Shown one piece after another: positions 44,503 to 53,910 of a DNA stretch of 64,000 nucleotides. The DNA is from Bacillota bacterium (GTDB lineage: Bacteria; Sysuimicrobiota; Sysuimicrobiia; Sysuimicrobiales; Segetimicrobiaceae): the NCBI GenBank assembly GCA_021324975.1, contig JAJPIA010000046.1, forward strand, positions 1 to 64,000, written 5' to 3'. Numbering within the stretch: position 1 is the stretch's first letter; each line of letters starts with the position of its first letter. The notes under the pieces are model-generated. The model had not been told where the DNA came from and searched no databases. It saw only the letters and a list, made by a program, of their open reading frames with translations. Position numbers and translations under genes: made by a program.

Positions 44503-46422
44503 GTGTGCGGCATCGCGGGGTTTACGGCCGACACGCTCATCGAGCACCCGGCGGACGCCGTGATCCGCGCGATGTGCGACGCGCTACGGCATCGGGGCCC
44601 CGATGACGAGGGGTACCATACGGGCGGCGCGGTGCTGGGGGCCCGGCGGCTCAGCATCATCGACGTCGCGGGCGGCCATCAACCCATCGCGAACGAGGAC
44701 GGCACCGTCTGGGTCGTCCAGAACGGCGAGATCTACAACTTCCCGGACCTCCGCGCCGAGGCCGCGCGGCGCGGCCATCAGTTTCGCACGCGGTCGGACA
44801 CGGAAGTCCTCGTGCATCTCTACGAAGACCACGGGCCGGACCTCGTCTCACGGCTCGAGGGCATGTTTGCCTTTGCGGTGTGGGACGCGCGGCTGCGGCG
44901 GCTCGTGCTCGCGCGCGACCGCATGGGCAAAAAGCCGCTCCACTACGCGCGGCCCCGTGGCGGTCTCGTGTTTGCCTCTGAGCTCAAGGCGCTGCTGCGG
45001 CACCCCGCCTTCAGACCGGCGCTCTCGGCGGCGGCGCTGGCGCGCTACCTCGCGTTCGACTACGTGCCGGCGCCGCTCGTGATCTTCGACGGGGTGGCCA
45101 AGCTCCCACCGGGCCATGTGCTCGTGTTCGAGGACGGAGACGCCCGTGTCTCCCGCTATTGGGATCTACCGGCGCCGGACACGAACAGCGCGTCCGCCCC
45201 AGAGGCGGCGGATCGGCTCGTACAGCTGCTCGACGCGGCGACCGCGCGCCGGCTCCTGAGCGACGTCCCGCTCGGCGCGTTCCTCAGCGGCGGGATCGAC
45301 TCGTCCGCGGTCGCGGCGCTGATGACACGGCATAGCCCGAGCCCGGTCAAGACCTTTAGCATCGCCTTCGAGGAGCGCTCCTTCGACGAGTCGCGCTACG
45401 CCCGCGAGGTGGCGGCGTGCCTCGGCACGGACCACCACGAGGAGGTGATGGCGCCGGCCGTCATGGCCGCGCTCGCCGAACGGCTCGGCGAGATCCTCGA
45501 CGAGCCGCTGGCCGACGCCTCGATCCTGCCCACCTACCTGCTCTCGCGGTTCACGCGGCGGTCCGTGACCGTGGCCCTCTCCGGCGACGGCGGGGACGAG
45601 CTGTTCGCGGGCTATCCCACGTACCAGGCGCACCAGATGGCGCGGCGGCTCGCCTGGACTCCGCGCCCGGTGCTGGCCGGCGCCCGCGCGCTGGCCGATC
45701 GCCTGCCGGTCTCTTACAGCGACTTCAGCCTGGACTTCAAGATCCGCCGGTTCCTGTCCGGCCTCGGCCACCCGCTCGCACTCCGGCACACGCTGTGGCT
45801 CGGCACGTTCGGTCCGGACGAACTCTCCGCGGTGCTCGCGCCCGACGTGTGGCGCGCGGTCGAGGCGACAGACCTGCTCGCCGAGGTCCGCGGGCACCTG
45901 CGCGCGGCAGAGGACCGCGGCTGGCTCGGCACGCTGCTCTATCTCGACGCCAAGCTCTACCTGCAGGACGGCGTGCTGGTCAAGGTGGACCGCGCCAGCA
46001 TGGCGTGCTCGCTCGAGGTGCGCTGCCCGTTCTTGGATACCGCGGTTGTGGAGTTCGCAAGCCGCCTGCCGGCCCACCAAAAGCTCCGCGGGCTCACCAC
46101 GAAGTTTCTGCTCAAGCGTGCGCTCAAGGGACTCCTGCCGGACCGCATTCTGCGCCGGCGCAAGAAAGGGTTCGGGGTGCCGGTTGGCGCGTGGATCCGC
46201 GGCCCCTGGCGCGACCTGTTCGGCGACGTGCTCGGCCGGGAGCGCCTCGCCCGTCAGGGGCTCTTGAACCCGGAAGCCGTCGCGCGTCTGCTCAACGAGC
46301 ACGTGGCCGGGACGCACGACCACCGGAAGAAGCTCTGGAACCTCTTCGCGCTGCAGATCTGGCACCGTACATACATGGAAGGCGGGATGCCGCAACCGGC
46401 GCACGCCGGGCAACAGCGCTAG
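44503..46422 (+). CDS. asnB: Asparagine synthase (glutamine-hydrolysing)-like amidotransferase, second copy
   Basis: 639 residues, GTG start with TGC as second codon, so C2 is the glutaminase nucleophile (MCGIAGF). RHRGPDDEGYH, NGEIYNF at 74-80, PP-loop SGGIDSS at 262-268, LSGDGGDELFAGYPTY. All catalytic residues are present, including the DGVLVKVDRASMA and EVRCPFLD segments. Sixteen bases after the GT2 gene and in the same run of polysaccharide genes, so amidation of a uronic acid or aminoacyl decoration is as likely as asparagine synthesis. Confidence 0.85.
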   Translation: MCGIAGFTADTLIEHPADAVIRAMCDALRHRGPDDEGYHTGGAVLGARRLSIIDVAGGHQPIANEDGTVWVVQNGEIYNFPDLRAEAARRGHQFRTRSDTEVLVHLYEDHGPDLVSRLEGMFAFAVWDARLRRLVLARDRMGKKPLHYARPRGGLVFASELKALLRHPAFRPALSAAALARYLAFDYVPAPLVIFDGVAKLPPGHVLVFEDGDARVSRYWDLPAPDTNSASAPEAADRLVQLLDAATARRLLSDVPLGAFLSGGIDSSAVAALMTRHSPSPVKTFSIAFEERSFDESRYAREVAACLGTDHHEEVMAPAVMAALAERLGEILDEPLADASILPTYLLSRFTRRSVTVALSGDGGDELFAGYPTYQAHQMARRLAWTPRPVLAGARALADRLPVSYSDFSLDFKIRRFLSGLGHPLALRHTLWLGTFGPDELSAVLAPDVWRAVEATDLLAEVRGHLRAAEDRGWLGTLLYLDAKLYLQDGVLVKVDRASMACSLEVRCPFLDTAVVEFASRLPAHQKLRGLTTKFLLKRALKGLLPDRILRRRKKGFGVPVGAWIRGPWRDLFGDVLGRERLARQGLLNPEAVARLLNEHVAGTHDHRKKLWNLFALQIWHRTYMEGGMPQPAHAGQQR

Positions 46423-46747
46423 TCCGCCGTCTCGTGTGTGGGACCAGGGTAGACGGGTCGGGCGGGCCTGGCCGGAGCGGGGTTGGTCTCGGCCTTCATG
46501 AATCCAATCCAATGAGGGCCTCGACCCCTCCGGCGGCTTGGCCGCCTCCGGTCGACGCCCGCGATACTCACAACTGCGTGGCGTCACCTTACTTGCGCTG
46601 CAAACGAAGCGAAGGCACGGCATTGGTCGGGCGTCGGTGCGTGGAGAGGAGGTCAGGTCCGCCCGGCACCCACCCTTGCCGAACTAATGCGATGACGCAG
46701 TAGCGGGCGGAGCGCCAGACGCCGGCGACGCGGCGGGAGGACGTGTT
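46423..46747. other. Intergenic stretch with an imperfect hairpin
   Basis: No coding support in these 325 bp. Bases 46521-46555 can fold into an imperfect hairpin (TCGAC ... GTCGA outside, GGCGGC-TTG-GCCGCC inside) that may end the upstream glycosyltransferase transcript, although no T-run follows. No tRNA-like arm was recognised. Confidence 0.35.
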
Positions 46748-47893
46748 GTGAGAATGGAGCCGTTTGCGCTCGAGCGCTGGATGACCACCTGGGAGACCCG
46801 GGTGCAATACGACCTTGCCGAAAGCGGCATCCTCCCGCTCCGTGCGCGCGACCTGCTCGAGCTCCTCCCGGACGCCGAGCGCGCGTCCGCGCTCGACTCG
46901 CTCCTCGATCTTCGCCTCGGCTACTCGGAGGCGCGCGGCACCGAGGAGCTGCGCGAGCTGCTCGCGGCCACGTACCGCGGAGCGACGCCGGACGAGATTT
47001 TGGTCACCACCGGCGCCATCGAAGCAAATTTCCTGCTGTTTCAGCTCCTGCTGGAGCCCGGCGATCACGTGGTCGCATGTTATCCCGCCTATCAACAGCT
47101 CTACAGCGTGCCGCGCGGTCTGGGCTGTGAGGTGGCCCACTGGCGGGCGCGCGAGGAGGAGGACGGTTTTCGGTTCGACGTCGACGACCTCGCCCGGCTC
47201 ATCACGCGCAAGACGCGCCTGGTCGTCCTCAACACACCGCACAATCCCACGGGCGCGGCGCTCTCGGACGTCGATGTGCGCCGCGTCTACGCGCTCGCGG
47301 ATGCGGCCGGCGCCACGGTGCTCTCGGACGAGGCGTACCGCTGGCTCGGCGTCCCCGGCGGGGAGCCGGCCGCGCCGCCGATGTTCGATCTCGGGCCGCG
47401 GGGCGTCAGCGTCGGCACGCTCTCCAAGCCGTTCGGCCTGCCCGGGCTTCGAATCGGCTGGCTGGCCGCGCACGGCGACGTCGCGGCGCGCTGCTGGGCG
47501 CTGCGGGACTACGTCTCGCTCAGCCCCGGCCGGCTCAGCGACGCGCTCGCCGTGACGGCACTGCGCCATCGGGAGAGGATCTTCGAGCGAAATCGCCACA
47601 TCATCGCGGCGAACCTCGCGACCGCCGAGCGGTGGTTTGCGGCGCGCGAGGGCCTGGTCGACTGGCATTCGCCGCGCGGTGGGCTGCTGAGCCTCCTCCG
47701 ATACCACCTGCCGCTCCCGTCGCTCGATCTCGCGAACCTGCTGGCCGAGCGGTACAGCGTCATGCTGGCCCCGGGCTCCGCCTTCGGCTATGAGCATCGC
47801 CTGCGCATCGGGATCGGCCAGGACCCCGCCGTCTTTGCCGCGGGACTCGAGCGGACCGGGGAATGTCTCGCCGGTCTCGCCGGAACCGCGTGA
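46748..47893 (+). CDS. PLP-dependent class I/II aminotransferase (capreomycidine synthase-like)
   Basis: 381 residues, GTG start with GGGAGG seven bases upstream. Fold-type I: TGAIEANFLLF for the phosphate, NTPHNPTG with the substrate-binding Asn, SDEAYRWLG with the cofactor Asp and Tyr, Schiff-base lysine K227 in TLSKPFGLPGLRIGW and R235. The N-terminal MEPFALERWMTTWE and the short domain recall the capreomycidine synthase/VioD-like branch. No other amino-acid or antibiotic genes are adjacent, so the substrate is open; an amino-sugar function is less likely because those use a different fold-type I branch (DegT). Confidence 0.78.
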   Translation: MRMEPFALERWMTTWETRVQYDLAESGILPLRARDLLELLPDAERASALDSLLDLRLGYSEARGTEELRELLAATYRGATPDEILVTTGAIEANFLLFQLLLEPGDHVVACYPAYQQLYSVPRGLGCEVAHWRAREEEDGFRFDVDDLARLITRKTRLVVLNTPHNPTGAALSDVDVRRVYALADAAGATVLSDEAYRWLGVPGGEPAAPPMFDLGPRGVSVGTLSKPFGLPGLRIGWLAAHGDVAARCWALRDYVSLSPGRLSDALAVTALRHRERIFERNRHIIAANLATAERWFAAREGLVDWHSPRGGLLSLLRYHLPLPSLDLANLLAERYSVMLAPGSAFGYEHRLRIGIGQDPAVFAAGLERTGECLAGLAGTA

Positions 47894-47983
47894 GGATCGC
47901 GCTGGATGTATTACCAGATCGCCCGGCTAACAAGATCGCACGGTATAATCAACCGAGAAGCCGTCATTTTGAGGTAGTCGCAC

Positions 47984-48244
47984 ATGCCGGGCTTGACCCT
48001 CACTGCTGTTTTCCAGAGAACGCCTGAGGGTTATGTTGCCTTTGTGGAAGAACTCCCGGGCGCCAACACACAGGGCGCCACCATCGACGAAGCCCGGACC
48101 AACCTCCGCGAGGCGGTTGAGATGGTGCTCGAGGCAAATCGAGCACTCGCCGAGCAATCTTTGACGGGACCTGACATCATCCGCGAACCCTTCGACCTGT
48201 CATTGAAATCGCCAGGCACCCCCACAGCGTTCTCCGAAGCGTAG
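47984..48244 (+). CDS. HicB-family antitoxin-like protein, orphan
   Basis: 86 residues. The N-terminal half is the partial RNase H-like fold of HicB: LTAVFQRTPEGYVAFVEELPGANTQGATIDEARTNLREA. No DNA-binding domain is obvious in the short tail. No HicA toxin (about 60 residues with a double-stranded RNA-binding fold) lies on either side. A TATAAT at 47944-47949 could be its promoter. Such solitary HicB-like proteins are common and may act as regulators or be remnants. Confidence 0.75.
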   Translation: MPGLTLTAVFQRTPEGYVAFVEELPGANTQGATIDEARTNLREAVEMVLEANRALAEQSLTGPDIIREPFDLSLKSPGTPTAFSEA

Positions 48245-48281
48245 GGAAACCCAGCCTCACCACCAGCACGGAGGATCCGGC

Positions 48282-48563
48282 ATGAAGGCCACATGGCGTG
48301 GACATAAGATCGCGTCGAGCGACCGCACCGTGGAAGTCGGTGGCTACCTCTATTTCCCGCGGGACGCCGTCCGCATGGACATGCTGCAACCGACGCCGAA
48401 GACGGACAGCGATCTTGCCTGCCCGCACGGGGTCCAGTTCTACGATGTCGTTGACGGCGCGGCGCGCAGCCCGCGTGCCGCGTGGTCCTACGAGGCGCCG
48501 CAGCCCTCCATGAAAGAGGTCGATCACTGGATCGGCTTCTGGGAAGACGTCGAGATCCAATAG
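48282..48563 (+). CDS. DUF427 family protein
   Basis: 93 residues, ATG with GGAGG seven bases upstream. MKATWRGHKIASSDRTVEVGGYLYFPRDAVRMDMLQPT followed (in short pieces) by CPHGVQFYDVV and AAWSYEAPQPSMKEVDHWIGFWEDVE matches DUF427 throughout. The fold is a small beta-barrel; function is unknown. It follows the HicB-like gene by 38 bases. Confidence 0.8.
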   Translation: MKATWRGHKIASSDRTVEVGGYLYFPRDAVRMDMLQPTPKTDSDLACPHGVQFYDVVDGAARSPRAAWSYEAPQPSMKEVDHWIGFWEDVEIQ

Positions 48564-48635
48564 GGCGCCGGCGAAAAACCGCGGTCGAGCGGGGCGTCTG
48601 CGGGGACCGGCACGTCCGGCATCCGCTTCTGACTA

Positions 48636-49592
48636 TTAGATCCGCGCCGCCCGCGTCCTCCGAAACCAGTCGACGAACTTCGGAATGCCCTCGTCGATGC
48701 GCGTGGAGGGCGCGTACCCTAGATCCCGCGCCGCCCGCGTGATGTCCGCGTACGTCACCGGGACGTCACCGGGTTGAACCGGCTGTCGCGCGATGGCAGC
48801 CTTCTTGCCGACGGCCCGTTCGATCGCGGCGACGAGGTCCTGGAGGGCCACCGTCTCATGCGTGCCGAGGTTGTAGATTTGAAAACCCCGGGGGCGTTCG
48901 ATCGCGCGCACGACGCCATCGACGACGTCGTCGATGTACGTGAAATCCCGCCGGGCGGTCCCGTCCCCGTAGACGGGGAGCGGTTGCCCGTCCTCGGTGA
49001 GGCGCACGAACCGGTGAATCGCCATGTCGGGGCGCTGGCGGGGCCCGTACACCGTGAAGAACCGCAGGCACGTGATCGGGATCCCGTAGAGGTCGTGATA
49101 GGTCCGGCAAAAGAGCTCGCCGGCGAGCTTCGTGACGCCGTATGGTGAGGCCGGTATCAGCCGACTTGAATCCTCCTGGAACGGGATGTCGCGCGACACG
49201 CCGTAAACCGACGACGACGAGGCGAACACCGCGTAGGGCACCGCGTGCCGGCGGCACGCCTCGAGCAGGGTGATCGTCCCCTGCACGTTGACGCGCTCGT
49301 AGAGCGCGGGATCCGCGATCGACGGGCGCACACCGGCGCGGGCGGCGAGGTGGACAACTACCTCCGGGCGGTCGACGAGGAGGCGGTCCAGCAGCGCCTC
49401 GTCGCCGATGTCGCCCTCGGCCAGGTGAAACCGCGGCGACCGTGAGGCGGCCGCGAGGTTCTCCTGCTTCGACGCCGGCTCATAGTATCCATCGAAGTTG
49501 TCGAGGCACGTCACGTCGTGCCCGAGGGCGAGGAGACGGTCCACCAAGCTCGAGCCGATGAAACCGGCTCCCCCGGTGACGAGCAGCTTCAT
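48636..49592 (-). CDS. NAD-dependent sugar-nucleotide epimerase (UDP-glucuronate 4-epimerase-like)
   Basis: 318 residues from the ATG at 49592, where the Rossmann fold begins ([14 protein letters not shown]). LDNFDGYYEPASKQENL recalls the DNFNDYYDPALK segment of UDP-glucuronate 4-epimerases. ASSSSVYG carries the serine, YGVTK the catalytic Tyr and Lys, RFFTVYGPRQRPDMAI and RDFTYIDDVVDGV the rest. It could make UDP-galacturonate from the product of Ugd. It stands alone between convergent and divergent genes. Confidence 0.82.
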   Translation of the reverse strand: MKLLVTGGAGFIGSSLVDRLLALGHDVTCLDNFDGYYEPASKQENLAAASRSPRFHLAEGDIGDEALLDRLLVDRPEVVVHLAARAGVRPSIADPALYERVNVQGTITLLEACRRHAVPYAVFASSSSVYGVSRDIPFQEDSSRLIPASPYGVTKLAGELFCRTYHDLYGIPITCLRFFTVYGPRQRPDMAIHRFVRLTEDGQPLPVYGDGTARRDFTYIDDVVDGVVRAIERPRGFQIYNLGTHETVALQDLVAAIERAVGKKAAIARQPVQPGDVPVTYADITRAARDLGYAPSTRIDEGIPKFVDWFRRTRAARI

Positions 49593-50091
49593 CGTGCGAT
49601 CACGGGCTCGGCGGTCGAGGTTGGCAACGGCGATCCTCCGACGTGAGGCTTCTGCGAGGGGCCTCCCCTTCCTTGTGAATCCGCCGGCGTGGGCTCCGAG
49701 CGTTGTCTGTGGAACAGGCGCACCGGGCCGTGCACCTCGACGTGAATCATGTCCGCGAGCATACGGCGTCGCCCGAAACTGGCACGCCCGACCGTGCACC
49801 CCGGCGCGAGCAGGCGCGCCGGTAGCCTGCGGCGCGCCGTCCGGAGCGTACGGCGACGATGCGGTTACGGCTGCGTCACGTGATCGTTCGGACAAATTGC
49901 GCGACACCGGCAGGGACGCCTCACAGAGCACCGAACTATCGGATGCACAACTTATTACACCACGACAACCAGACGCTGCCATCGCACCCTCGACCCAGCA
50001 TCCTCCGTCTCGGGGGGGAGACGGTGCCCCTCCTGTCGCCGATCCGAATTCCATGCATGTCTCCGCGGCGTCGTGGCGACGGGAGGATCGC
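49593..50091. other. Divergent intergenic region with hairpin
   Basis: About 500 bp between the epimerase (minus) and the ImmA/IrrE-like gene (plus) without a supported gene. Bases 50005-50024 form CCGTCTC-6-GAGACGG, a perfect 7-bp hairpin just before the latter gene. An A/T-rich patch near 49945-49960 (acttattaca) could hold a promoter. Nothing else recognised. Confidence 0.35.
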
Positions 50092-50655
50092 GTGCTTACG
50101 TCGGAGGCCGTCAAGGCACCCCGCTATGCGCTCGCCCGCAACCGTGCCCGTGTCCTGCTGGCGTTCACCCAACGGCGCCTGCCTGTGAACGTCCGCGCCG
50201 TGATCGAGCGGGCCGGCATTCCGATCGTCGAGCACGCGCTGCCCGGAGCGGTCCGCGGCACGATCGGCGACGTCGCCGGCCGGCGCGCCATCATCCTGAA
50301 CCGCGACTGGCGCTTTTCGTCGGAGAATGAGCGGCGATGGGTGCTGGCGGAAGAGCTCGGCCACGTGCTGTTGGGCCACGAGCTCGTCCAGAGCACGCAG
50401 CCGGGGATCGCGCAGATCGGGAGCTTCGAGGATCGCCGTGTGATCTACGAGCGCGAGGCACGCGCGTTTGCTGCCGAGCTGTTGATGCCGGTGGCCGAAA
50501 CCCGGCGCTACTGGCTCACCGCCGACAGCAACCGGTCGGGGGTTACCGGCGAGGTCTCCACGGATGATATCGTGCGGACCATGGCGCAGGAGTTCGGCGT
50601 CACGCCCGCCGCGATGCGCGTCCGCCTGCGGGAGCTTCGCCTGATCGCGCGCTGA
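50092..50655 (+). CDS. ImmA/IrrE-family protein with altered zinc motif
   Basis: 187 residues from the GTG at 50092, preceded by GGGAGG; ATG at 50053 is an alternative. The metallopeptidase region reads RRWVLAEELGHVLLGHE: where IrrE and ImmA have HExxH, this has E87-E88-L-G-H91. The third-ligand helix EREARAFAAELLMP is normal. A short winged-helix-like tail (DDIVRTMAQEFGVTPAAMRVRLREL) follows. Family members cleave repressors (DdrO, ImmR) after stress. Loss of the first zinc His suggests reduced or altered metal binding. No XRE-type repressor partner is adjacent. Confidence 0.75.
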   Translation: MLTSEAVKAPRYALARNRARVLLAFTQRRLPVNVRAVIERAGIPIVEHALPGAVRGTIGDVAGRRAIILNRDWRFSSENERRWVLAEELGHVLLGHELVQSTQPGIAQIGSFEDRRVIYEREARAFAAELLMPVAETRRYWLTADSNRSGVTGEVSTDDIVRTMAQEFGVTPAAMRVRLRELRLIAR

Positions 50656-50666
50656 GCTTCAGCCGG

Positions 50667-51182
50667 TTAGCGAAACAGCGGGCTTGCCTGCGCCAAGGTC
50701 GCGTAATCGATCTTCCAGTCACCTTCCATGAGCCTGAGCGTGACCCGCATCGGGGTCACCGCCGTCCCGGCGCCGGCCGTGGTGACGCTCGCGTTGAATG
50801 TGGCGGTGGCCGTGTCCCCGGTGACAACCGGCCGCATGCCGGTCAGCGTGAACGCCGTCACCTGTGAGCGGTCGAGCGGTCCGGGCCACGACGACGGCCG
50901 GTCGTACGTGAAGCGTTCCGCCCACGCCTGCGCGCCCGTCGCGTGCGCATGGACGAAGCTGTCGTACACTTGCGTGATCGACGTCGCCACGAGCTCCGCC
51001 GGGCTGGACGGATAGCCGATCACGAGCCCGGCCTGCTCGTCCTTAAGGACCGCCTGATACGCCCAATGCCACGGCGGCACGTCTGGAAACGGCGCGGGCG
51101 GGGACTGTGCAAGCGCCGTATCGGATGCCCATAGCGCACTCAGTAGAATGGCCAGCCCGCCGATCGATGAAAGGATGCGCAC
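50667..51182 (-). CDS. Secreted protein with SLH-like N-terminal segment
   Basis: 171 residues from the GTG at 51182 with GGAGGAG six bases upstream. A signal peptide covers about 1-26 (ILSSIGGLAILLSALWAS ... ALAQ). FPDVPPWHWAYQAVLKDEQAGLVIGYP is an S-layer-homology-like motif, normally repeated three times but present once here. The rest (about 90-170) looks like a small beta-rich NTF2- or DUF-type domain with VTPMRVTLRLMEGDWKIDYA. It may bind the cell surface; function unknown. Confidence 0.6.
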   Translation of the reverse strand: MRILSSIGGLAILLSALWASDTALAQSPPAPFPDVPPWHWAYQAVLKDEQAGLVIGYPSSPAELVATSITQVYDSFVHAHATGAQAWAERFTYDRPSSWPGPLDRSQVTAFTLTGMRPVVTGDTATATFNASVTTAGAGTAVTPMRVTLRLMEGDWKIDYATLAQASPLFR

Positions 51183-51297
51183 GCCCCGCTCCTCCAAATG
51201 CCCTTGTCCCCTCCGCCGTCTTACTTGGAGAAACGGAGCACCCGCCGGCGCGGTTCCTTGCGGCTGAGCTTGCCGCCGGACCGCACCTCGACCGGCG

Positions 51298-52188
51298 TCA
51301 CGTGCCCAAAAGACCTTGCTCCGGGAGGAGCGCCGAGGTCTGACGCGGGCTCGCTTGGCGGGCCGCCCAGCGGCCCGCCTCCACCAGCGTGAGAAAGTCG
51401 CTCACGGCGCGGTTGAACGCTGCCGGCTCCTCGAGATTGATCGCGTGGCCCGTGGCCGGCAGGACGAGCAGGCCGGCGGACCGTACGCGATCCTTAAGGA
51501 ACAGGCCGGGCCTCAGGCACGGCTCGTCCTCGTCCCCAACGGCGACGAGCATCGGAACGGTCAGCCGCTGGAGCTGCGCCTCGAGGTCGTAGACACTCGG
51601 ACGCCGCGCCTGCACGCCGCGCATCGTCAGGGCGCTGCCGGTGGTCGAGTGCCGGGCGAGGGCGTCCGCGAACTCCTGCCATCCCCGCGGATCTTTCCGG
51701 AGAAACGGCAGACGCGTGGACCCCTTGGCGTAGACCGGTCCGACGCGTTCCATCCCGTCGCGCTCGATGCGCCGGCCGAGTTCCTCGGCGTCCCGCCGAA
51801 ACCTGGCGGGGTCGTCGGACCCGGTCCCGCAGCCTGCCACCACGAGCGACCTGGCCATCTCGGGATGGCGCAGCCCAAAGTGCAGCACGGCGTATCCGCC
51901 CATCGAGAGTCCGCAGACGTGAGCCTGCTCGATGCCGAGGTGCCGCATCACACCTAAGAGATCACCGACTGCGGCGTCCTGCGAGTATGCGGTCGGCGCC
52001 TCGGGGACGTCTGAGGGCGGATACCCGCGCGCGTTGTAGGTCACTACGCGGTACCGGCGCGCGAAGAACGCGACTTGCGGCCGCCAGCCCCGGCCGTCGC
52101 CGGCGTACTCGTGCACGAGCACGAGCGGAAAGCCCTCGCCGGTCACCTCGTAGTGAAGACGCACGCCGTCAACGGTCGCAAACGCCAT
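51298..52188 (-). CDS. Alpha/beta hydrolase
   Basis: 296 residues. Oxyanion region VLVHEYAGDG near 24-32, nucleophile elbow GLSMGGY with S95, acid near D219-D221 in VAVGDEDEP, and H248 in ATGHAINLEEP. Standard length and order for lactonase- or esterase-type hydrolases. No neighbouring pathway identifies the substrate. Confidence 0.85.
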   Translation of the reverse strand: MAFATVDGVRLHYEVTGEGFPLVLVHEYAGDGRGWRPQVAFFARRYRVVTYNARGYPPSDVPEAPTAYSQDAAVGDLLGVMRHLGIEQAHVCGLSMGGYAVLHFGLRHPEMARSLVVAGCGTGSDDPARFRRDAEELGRRIERDGMERVGPVYAKGSTRLPFLRKDPRGWQEFADALARHSTTGSALTMRGVQARRPSVYDLEAQLQRLTVPMLVAVGDEDEPCLRPGLFLKDRVRSAGLLVLPATGHAINLEEPAAFNRAVSDFLTLVEAGRWAARQASPRQTSALLPEQGLLGT

Positions 52189-52329
52189 GGCAGAGCCTCC
52201 TACGCTACGGCGATCCCACTGTGCCGTTTGTGCCTTTCATCCTTGCGCCTCTCCATCGAACGGCGACGAGGAGCGCCGCAGGTGCGGCCCCGGGATTGGC
52301 CGCATCCCGATGCCGGGCCGTGTCTGTCT

Positions 52330-53910
52330 CTAGAGGCGGCACCGCTCCTCCGCCGGCTTCAGCAGCACCCGCACGCCCCCGCGCTCGGCAAACCTCTCGG
52401 TCTCCGGCAGCCCCACACGGGCAAGCTCCGCAGCGTGGCTGACGATGAACACCCGTCCGGGCTCGCACACGGCGGCCCGGAGCGCGCTGGGATCGTCGAT
52501 CCAGTCGACGTGGTGGCCGGTGTAGTAGATGAGCGATGCGTAGATGTCGAACCGGTAGCCCACGATGCGGTCGCCCGGCCGCAGGGCGCTGCGGATCTCC
52601 AGCGCAAGCGGCTTCATGGGTTTCTCCGCCTCTACGACGGGCGCAATCCCCGCGATCACTCCAAGCCACGTGAGCGCCATGGCCGCGCACAGCGCCACGG
52701 GGGCGAGGCGCCACCCGCCCCGGGCCCAGAGCGCCCCAACCGCCACCACGCCGGCCGCGAGTGCGGCCGCCGGCCAGATCAGCACGTGCCCAAGCGCGTG
52801 AAAGCGGTCCGGGTAGAGACGCGCGAGATACCCCGCAACGCCCCAAACCAGTCCGCCGAGGAGCACAATCAAAAGCCCCACCGATACGCCGGCCGCCCGC
52901 ATCGATGCCTCGGAAGCATCCCACCAACTCGCCACGCCCACCGCGGCGAGCGGGTAGATCGGGAGGACATAGTTTGGGAGCTTGGTCCCCGCGACCGAGT
53001 AGAAGACAAAGGTCAGGACACACCACAGCACGACAAAGAGGCTCCCGTCGTGCCTGAGCCGGCGGCCGTGGAACACCGCCGCTGCCGGCCAGAACGCGGT
53101 CCAGGGAAAGGCCCCCACGAGCACGATGGGAACGTAGTAGTACCACGGCCCGGCCTGGTTCTCCACGACCCCAAAGAAGCGGCCGAGCCCATAGTAGCCA
53201 AACACCGTGGACGCAAACGCGCGCCCGTGCAGCCACGTCTCCACGCCGTACCACGACAGGCCGACCACCGCGTACATGGCCAGGCCGGACGCCCAGGGCA
53301 CCTCGCGCCACCGGCGCCATGCGCGGCGGACCGTGACGAACGCGGCGGCCGCCAGCCCCGGAAGCACGAGGCCGATGGGCCCCTTGGTCAGCGTCGCCAG
53401 CCCGCAGTACAGGAAGAACCGCAGGTAGTCTCCGCGGCGGCCGCTGTGGTACGCGCGGAGAAACGCGTGCACCGCGAACAGGATCCAGGCCAGGAGCACG
53501 GTGTCGAACACCGCGAGGCGTGACTGGACGAGGAAGTGGAGCGTGGTGGCGAGCAGGGCGCCCGCGACCAGCCCGGCGCGCGCCCCGAACAACTCGCAGC
53601 CGATCAGCACCGTGGCGTACACCGTCGCGACGCTGAAGGCCCCGGACCAGAATCGCACGGTGAACTCGCTCAGCCCGGCGGCGCGCACCGTGAGCGCGGT
53701 CACCCACATGTAGAACGGCGGGTGCACGTACCAGGGCGCCCCGTTCACGAACAGCGTGATCCAGTCGCCCCGCTGAAGGATCTCGCGGACGACTTCCGCG
53801 TACTTCGTCTCGTCCTGGTCCCACAACGAACCCGCGCCGAGGCGATAGAACGTCAGCGCGGCGACGCCGGCCAGCAGGGCGCACGTCCACAGACGCTCGC
53901 GCGCCGTCAA
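52330..53910 (-). CDS. ArnT/PMT-like glycosyltransferase family 39 protein
   Basis: 526 residues, TTG start overlapping the stop of the LpxB-related gene. First-loop acidic motif WDQDETKYAEVVREIL (D31, D33, E34), GDWITLFVNGAPWYVHPPFYMW, about 12 helices, LTKGPIGLVLPG, TKLPNYVLPIYPL and a soluble C-terminal tail. These are the ArnT hallmarks. ArnT moves a sugar from undecaprenyl phosphate to lipid A or similar. Coupled to two LpxB-like genes, it may decorate the lipid anchor of the outer membrane. Confidence 0.85.
   Translation of the reverse strand: MTARERLWTCALLAGVAALTFYRLGAGSLWDQDETKYAEVVREILQRGDWITLFVNGAPWYVHPPFYMWVTALTVRAAGLSEFTVRFWSGAFSVATVYATVLIGCELFGARAGLVAGALLATTLHFLVQSRLAVFDTVLLAWILFAVHAFLRAYHSGRRGDYLRFFLYCGLATLTKGPIGLVLPGLAAAAFVTVRRAWRRWREVPWASGLAMYAVVGLSWYGVETWLHGRAFASTVFGYYGLGRFFGVVENQAGPWYYYVPIVLVGAFPWTAFWPAAAVFHGRRLRHDGSLFVVLWCVLTFVFYSVAGTKLPNYVLPIYPLAAVGVASWWDASEASMRAAGVSVGLLIVLLGGLVWGVAGYLARLYPDRFHALGHVLIWPAAALAAGVVAVGALWARGGWRLAPVALCAAMALTWLGVIAGIAPVVEAEKPMKPLALEIRSALRPGDRIVGYRFDIYASLIYYTGHHVDWIDDPSALRAAVCEPGRVFIVSHAAELARVGLPETERFAERGGVRVLLKPAEERCRL

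Noticed and set aside
46423-46747. tRNA-like sequence
   Set aside because: No acceptor stem, anticodon arm or GTTCRANNC T-loop could be paired.
48282-48563. HicA partner for the HicB-like protein
   Set aside because: The sequence matches DUF427 from end to end and is too long and different for HicA.
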